This document shows, piece after piece, positions 59,898 to 64,000 of a stretch of 64,000 bases of DNA. Where the stretch lies: positions 650,278 to 714,277 of the forward strand of contig NZ_JAOWIF010000031.1 in the NCBI RefSeq assembly GCF_030332225.1, read 5' to 3'. Origin of the DNA: Citrobacter sp. Cu233 (GTDB lineage: Bacteria; Pseudomonadota; Gammaproteobacteria; Enterobacterales; Enterobacteriaceae). Every line of letters starts with the position of its first letter. The stretch's first letter is position 1. The translations under genes were made by a program, and so were the position numbers. The notes below the pieces were generated by a model. That model worked only from the letters and a program-made list of their open reading frames with translations, did not search any database and was not told the DNA's origin.

Positions 59898-60443
59898 ATG
59901 GAGGTCAACAAAAAGCGGCTTTCTGAAATATTTGGTGTCAGCGTGCGAACCATCCAGAACTGGCAGGATCAGGGAATGCCTGTAGCACGTGGCGGCGGAA
60001 AAGGTAATGAGGTCCTCTATGAATCTTCCGCGGCTATCGAATGGTATTCCGCACGCGACGCGGCGATTGAGAATGAGAAATTACGGAAGGAGGTGGAAGA
60101 CCTTCGTCTTGCATCGGAATCCGACCTCCAGCCTGGTACGATTGACTATGAGCGTCACCGCCTCACCCGGGCACAGGCTGACGCCCAGGAACTAAAAAAT
60201 GCAAAAGATTCCGCTGAGGTGGTGGAAACCGCATTCTGCACGTTCGTGCTGTCGCGGATGGCCGGAGAAGTAGCCAGCATTCTTGATGGAGTTCCTCTGT
60301 CTATTCAGCGGCGCTTCCCGGAGCTGGAAAACCGACATATTGATTTCCTCAAGAAGGACATCATTAAAGCCATGAACAAAGCAGCTGCGCTGGATGAAAT
60401 AATACCGGGGTTGCTGAGTGAATATATCGAACAGTCAGATTAA
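59898..60443 (+). CDS. Terminase small subunit (lambda Nu1)
   Basis: A 181-residue protein nearly collinear with lambda Nu1: winged helix MEVNKKRLSEIFGVSVRTIQ, Walker A-like GGGKGNEV, and C-terminal helices DFLKKDIIKAMNKAAALDE that contact the large subunit. It binds cosB R sites and starts packaging. ATG at 59898, as in lambda, with GGAGTGG before it. Overlaps gene A by 26 bases. Confidence 0.95.
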   Translation: MEVNKKRLSEIFGVSVRTIQNWQDQGMPVARGGGKGNEVLYESSAAIEWYSARDAAIENEKLRKEVEDLRLASESDLQPGTIDYERHRLTRAQADAQELKNAKDSAEVVETAFCTFVLSRMAGEVASILDGVPLSIQRRFPELENRHIDFLKKDIIKAMNKAAALDEIIPGLLSEYIEQSD

Positions 60444-62340
60444 GGGGCTGCAGCACTCTGCGCGCGCAGGGCTACTTTCGCTGTACCGGCCTGAGCCGCA
60501 AACGGCGGTTGAATGGGCAGACGATAATTACTATCTCCCCAAAGAGTCGGCTTATCAGGAAGGGCGCTGGGAAACGTTGCCGTTTCAGCGCGCGATCATG
60601 AATGCGATGGGTAACGACTACATTCGTGAAGTTAACGTTGTTAAGTCTGCCCGTGTTGGCTATTCAAAAATGTTGCTGGGTGTTTATGCGTATTTTATTC
60701 AGCACAAGCAGCGAAATTCCCTTATCTGGCTGCCCACTGATGGTGACGCCGAAAACTTCATGAAGTCGCATGTTGAACCCACGATCCGCGATATTCCATC
60801 GCTTCTGGCGCTGGCCCCCTGGTATGGCAAAAAGCACCGGGACAATACGCTCAGTATGAAACGCTTCTCCAACGGTCGCGGGTTCTGGTGTCTGGGTGGT
60901 AAGGCGGCGAAAAACTATCGTGAAAAGTCAGTGGATGTTGCCGGCTATGACGAACTCGCTGCTTTTGATGAGGATATTGAGAAAGAGGGTTCCCCGACGT
61001 TTCTGGGTGATAAACGTATTGAGGGCTCTGTCTGGCCTAAATCTATTCGTGGTTCAACGCCAAAAACAAAGGGAACCTGCCAGATTGAGCGCGCTGCCAG
61101 CGAATCCGGGCATTTCATGCGTTTTCATGTTGCCTGTCCGCACTGTGGTGAAGAGCAGTACCTTAAGTTCGGCGATAAAGAGACACCGTTCGGGTTCAAA
61201 TGGACACCGGGCGAACCCTCCAGCGTCTTTTACCTGTGTGAACATAATGCCTGCGTCATTAAGCAGCAGGAGCTGGATTTCACTGAAGCTCGTTACATCT
61301 GCGACACCACCGGGATCTGGACGCGCGATGGTTTATCCTGGTTTTCATCAACAGGCACCGAAATCGACCCGCCAGACAGCGTGACGTTTCACATCTGGAC
61401 GGCATACAGCCCGTTTACCACCTGGGTGCAGATCGTTAAAGACTGGCTAAAAACGAAAGGGGATACCGGAAAGCGTAAAACCTTCGTGAACACGACGCTG
61501 GGCGAAACATGGGAGCCTAAAATTGGTGAACGCCCTGACGCGGAGCTTATGGCTGAACGCAAAGAGTTCTTCGGGGCACCCGTACCGGAACGTGTCGCTT
61601 ATCTGACTGCCGGGATTGATTCCCAGTTGGATCGTTATGAAATGCGCGTCTGGGGATGGGGACCCGGTGAGGAAAGCTGGCTGATTGACCGGCAGATTAT
61701 TATGGGCCGTCATGATGATGAAGCGACCCTCGTCAGGGTGGATGAGGCGATTAACCGAACCTATTCCCGAAAGAATGGCGTGGAAATGTCGGTATCCCGT
61801 ATCTGCTGGGATATCGGCGGTATTGATCCCACCATTGTCTACAATCGCTCAAAAAAGCATGGTTTGTTTCGCGTGATCCCGATTAAAGGGGCTTCCGTTT
61901 ACGGTAAGCCTGTCGCGAATATGCCGCGTAAACGCAACAAGAACGGCGTTTATCTCACGGAAGTGGGGACTGATACCGCAAAGGAGCAGATTTATAACCG
62001 CTTCACACTTCAGCCGGAAGGGAGTGAGCCTCTTGCCGGTGCCGTGCATTTTCCCAATAACCCCGAAATTTACGATCTGGCTGAGGCGCAGCAGCTTACT
62101 GCTGAGGAGCAGGTTGAAAAATGGGTGGACGGGCGTAAGAAAATCGTCTGGGACAGCAAAAAGCGACGAAATGAGGCGCTGGACTGCTTCGTTTATGCGC
62201 TGGCGGCCCTGCGGATCAGTATTTCGCGATGGCAACTGAATCTTGATTCACTGCTCGCGAGCCTGCTGGAGGAAGAGGGGGGGCGGACCAATAACAAAAC
62301 CCTGGCTGATTATGCCCGGGCATTATCTGGAGATGAATAA
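60418..62340 (+). CDS. Terminase large subunit (lambda gpA)
   Basis: A 640-residue packaging motor and cos endonuclease, collinear with lambda gpA (641). Walker A-like [12 protein letters not shown], Walker B with [15 protein letters not shown], and nuclease acidic residues in [22 protein letters not shown] start at 60418 overlapping Nu1. Appears intact. Confidence 0.95.
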   Translation: MNISNSQIKGLQHSARAGLLSLYRPEPQTAVEWADDNYYLPKESAYQEGRWETLPFQRAIMNAMGNDYIREVNVVKSARVGYSKMLLGVYAYFIQHKQRNSLIWLPTDGDAENFMKSHVEPTIRDIPSLLALAPWYGKKHRDNTLSMKRFSNGRGFWCLGGKAAKNYREKSVDVAGYDELAAFDEDIEKEGSPTFLGDKRIEGSVWPKSIRGSTPKTKGTCQIERAASESGHFMRFHVACPHCGEEQYLKFGDKETPFGFKWTPGEPSSVFYLCEHNACVIKQQELDFTEARYICDTTGIWTRDGLSWFSSTGTEIDPPDSVTFHIWTAYSPFTTWVQIVKDWLKTKGDTGKRKTFVNTTLGETWEPKIGERPDAELMAERKEFFGAPVPERVAYLTAGIDSQLDRYEMRVWGWGPGEESWLIDRQIIMGRHDDEATLVRVDEAINRTYSRKNGVEMSVSRICWDIGGIDPTIVYNRSKKHGLFRVIPIKGASVYGKPVANMPRKRNKNGVYLTEVGTDTAKEQIYNRFTLQPEGSEPLAGAVHFPNNPEIYDLAEAQQLTAEEQVEKWVDGRKKIVWDSKKRRNEALDCFVYALAALRISISRWQLNLDSLLASLLEEEGGRTNNKTLADYARALSGDE

Positions 62341-62546
62341 TGGCGACACAGACTGATCTCGATGCCGCCCGTGCTGCGTTGCATGACCTCATGATGGGAA
62401 AGCGGGTGGCAACGGTGCAAAAAGACGGCCGGCGGGTTGAGTTCACTGCGACTTCAGTCAGTGACCTGAAGAAATACATTGCCGAACTTGAGTCACAGGT
62501 TGGCACCACTCCACGACGCCGGGGACCGGCAGGATTTTACGCATGA
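62340..62546 (+). CDS. Head-tail joining protein W
   Basis: A 68-residue protein, same length as lambda gpW, with [20 protein letters not shown] and [10 protein letters not shown]. Completes DNA-filled heads before tail attachment. Its start overlaps the A stop, and its stop overlaps the B start. Confidence 0.93.
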   Translation: MATQTDLDAARAALHDLMMGKRVATVQKDGRRVEFTATSVSDLKKYIAELESQVGTTPRRRGPAGFYA

Positions 62547-62740
62547 AAACACCTGCTTTGTTAGGACCGGACGGCAAAACCGCTCTGCGGGATTATGCCG
62601 GATATCACGGCGGTGCTGGTGGCTTTGGCGGTCAGCTCCGCGCCTGGAACCCACCAAGTGAAAGCGCAGATGCTGCTTTATTGCCTAATTTTTCCCGTGG
62701 TAACGCGCGCGCTGACGATCTGGTCCGCAATAACGGCTAA
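62543..62740 (+). pseudogene. Portal gene B, truncated by deletion
   Basis: Only the first 65 codons of the about 530-codon lambda B portal gene remain: [20 protein letters not shown] to RADDLVRNNG. A TAA follows immediately at the point where sequence changes to tail gene J. The portal is essential for head assembly, so no particle can be made from this copy. Confidence 0.92.
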
Positions 62741-63077
62741 CCAGTTCGTCCTGATGAGTGGCAGCGGTGATACGCAATATTCTCCGTTTGCTGTTGTTAA
62801 TGGTCAGGTATTTATCCGTGATGCTTTAATTCAGGATGGCAGTATCACCAATGCAAAAATTGGCAACTATATCAGGTCCACCTCTTTCGTTTCAGGACCT
62901 TTGGGGGCTGGGTGGAATATCGATAAAAATGGTAACTGTGAATTTCATGGCCAGTTTTATGCGAACAGTGGTCAGTTTGCATTTAACGGTACGAATAACA
63001 CCGTCGTCATTAACGGCAATGGACTAACTGTCAACTTATCTGGCGGTGGGCGGGTTGTCGTCGGGAGGTGGTCATAA
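62730..63077 (+). pseudogene. C-terminal remnant of tail-tip protein J
   Basis: In the frame ITANQFVLMSGSGDTQYSPF the last about 115 codons of the host-specificity protein J are kept, including NGQVFIRDALIQDGSITNAK and NYIRSTSF blocks typical of J/DUF1983 ends, up to the stop at 63077. No start of its own. It is joined directly to B. The whole head/tail block that lies between B and J in lambda is missing. Confidence 0.88.
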
Positions 63078-64000
63078 TGCCGGAAGGGATTTTAATAGAC
63101 TACAACGATGGCCGTCCGGTTATGGCAATTACTGCGGGGCTGCGGGCCCCCAGTTTTTGCACAACGTTCTCTGGCTGGTCATCCCAGCCAATGCAGTACC
63201 CGGTATACACGCCACTGGTTCCAGGCTCTCAGGTTATTGTGATACCCACCAATCCTGTCTACACCTACTCATTTGCTGAATTTGATGTAGCCATTATGAC
63301 GGGGGTCACCCGAAACGGGGACTCCGGGGTCATCATTGGCGCTGAGACAATCGGGGGTAAAACCCTTACTCCGGACTGGTCCGGCTACGTTATGGAACTG
63401 CTGCCTGCAGCGACTTATAACGAAGGGTTGCTGGTTGCGAACTCTACCGACTTCACCGCCATATCTAATCAGGCTGCGCTGATGACCTGTGCCTGGTCCG
63501 GGCGCATCACAGTTAACGGTATCGCATCTCTCCCGGTTGGCGGCATTCCTTTTGGTAAATGGGATAACCCGAATGTATCGGTGGGGTTTGATGGCGGCAA
63601 TATTATCGTTCGCGATATCTCGTACACAGGGCGGGACGACGTGGCCGGAACGGCGACCATAGACCTGGTGATATTCAATCAGACTGCACCTGTCGGCGGT
63701 GATGGCATCACTATGACCAACGCCGCAGGTCAGGTCACGTTCTCCACGCTGAAACGCCCCTTTGTATATGACCGACAAATCCAGATTACCGATGCATTCC
63801 AGGATATTGGCGGCGGGTTCTGCCAGATAGTTTATACCGGCGCACAGGTCCGTATGGACGGCGGCTACGGGAACCTTCGCACAAAAGGTGTTGTGATGTC
63901 GGGCGGTAGCGTCAGGTCTGCCTATAACCGGGTTTTTGGTAATTACTTCAGCAATGGATGGGATATGACCCGTAACAGAAATATCACCATGCCCATTCTC
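63077..64000 (+). CDS. Tail-tip/fibre-region protein (DUF6453-like), open at window end
   Basis: An open frame from ATG 63077 (MPEGILIDYNDGRPVMAITA), overlapping the J stop (TAATG), to the window end; at least 308 codons. Beta-rich sequence of the DUF6453 kind found after J in Stx-like phages. It may be translated from the shortened late transcript but has no tail to join. The end lies outside the window. Confidence 0.7.
   Translation, partial: MPEGILIDYNDGRPVMAITAGLRAPSFCTTFSGWSSQPMQYPVYTPLVPGSQVIVIPTNPVYTYSFAEFDVAIMTGVTRNGDSGVIIGAETIGGKTLTPDWSGYVMELLPAATYNEGLLVANSTDFTAISNQAALMTCAWSGRITVNGIASLPVGGIPFGKWDNPNVSVGFDGGNIIVRDISYTGRDDVAGTATIDLVIFNQTAPVGGDGITMTNAAGQVTFSTLKRPFVYDRQIQITDAFQDIGGGFCQIVYTGAQVRMDGGYGNLRTKGVVMSGGSVRSAYNRVFGNYFSNGWDMTRNRNITMPIL

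Larger units (their letters stand above)
38790..64000. mobile_element. Lambdoid prophage integrated in yecE (left part, right end outside)
   Basis: Lambda-like gene order: int-xis and early genes leftward, immunity region, replication, Q, lysis, cos, terminase, head gene start, tail tip. Parts resemble the CPS-53 block (yfdQ, yfdR), lambda itself (cos, Nu1, A, W) and Stx phages (yecE site, kinase near cI). It is defective because head and tail genes between B and J are deleted. At least four cargo loci interrupt the phage modules. Confidence 0.93.

Overview
The window is a chromosome segment of an enteric gammaproteobacterium in the E. coli / Salmonella / Citrobacter group. Gene order from yecR to yecE follows E. 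coli. A second PBP2 gene between flhE and argS is what I recall from Salmonella, whereas a tap receptor next to tar is what I recall from E. coli. The mixture fits Citrobacter best, but the genus is an inference.

Host part (1 to about 38.8 kb). It holds yecR, an RpiB/LacAB-type sugar isomerase, a DHA2 drug-efflux permease, yecJ, ftnB, a decayed DJ-1/PfpI gene, the arabinose ABC importer araFGH, the trehalose genes otsBA and uspC. Then comes the flagellar/chemotaxis supercluster: flhDC, motAB-cheAW, an autotransporter relic, a dicarboxylate/amino-acid symporter, tar-tap-cheRBYZ and flhBAE. The PBP2 paralogue, argS, yecM-cutC and cmoAB-yecN follow, ending in a yecE gene cut at its 5' end. These genes form working units: FlhDC switches on the flagellar regulon, MotAB is the stator, CheA/W/Y/Z/R/B with Tar and Tap is the signalling pathway, and FlhA/B are export-gate proteins.

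Prophage part (about 38.79 kb to the end, open on the right). A lambdoid prophage is inserted in yecE, a site also used by Stx phages. The left arm on the minus strand carries int, xis, early genes of unknown role, a Dam-type methylase and a CPS-53-like yfdQ-yfdR block. The immunity region has a LexA-like CI, a Cro-like protein and operators of consensus TTAACC-N3-GGTTAA on both sides. Directly behind cI, on the same strand, are a Ser/Thr kinase and a PP2C phosphatase. The right arm carries a CII/YmfL-like regulator, a replication protein with iterons inside its gene, a second adenine methylase, RusA, an antirepressor, a DUF968 nuclease-like protein and a Q antiterminator. After that come a HEPN-like cargo gene, two holin-like genes, a GH19 endolysin, an antisense DUF4145 cargo gene, Rz/Rz1 spanins, further cargo genes, a lambda-type cos site and the terminase genes.

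The most striking structural fact is that the portal gene B stops after 65 codons and continues directly into the end of tail-tip gene J. Essentially all head and tail genes are gone, so this prophage cannot make particles by itself, yet it keeps immunity, replication, lysis, cos, terminase and at least four cargo loci. The best candidates for an undescribed system are the CI-linked kinase/phosphatase pair and the HEPN-like gene behind Q.
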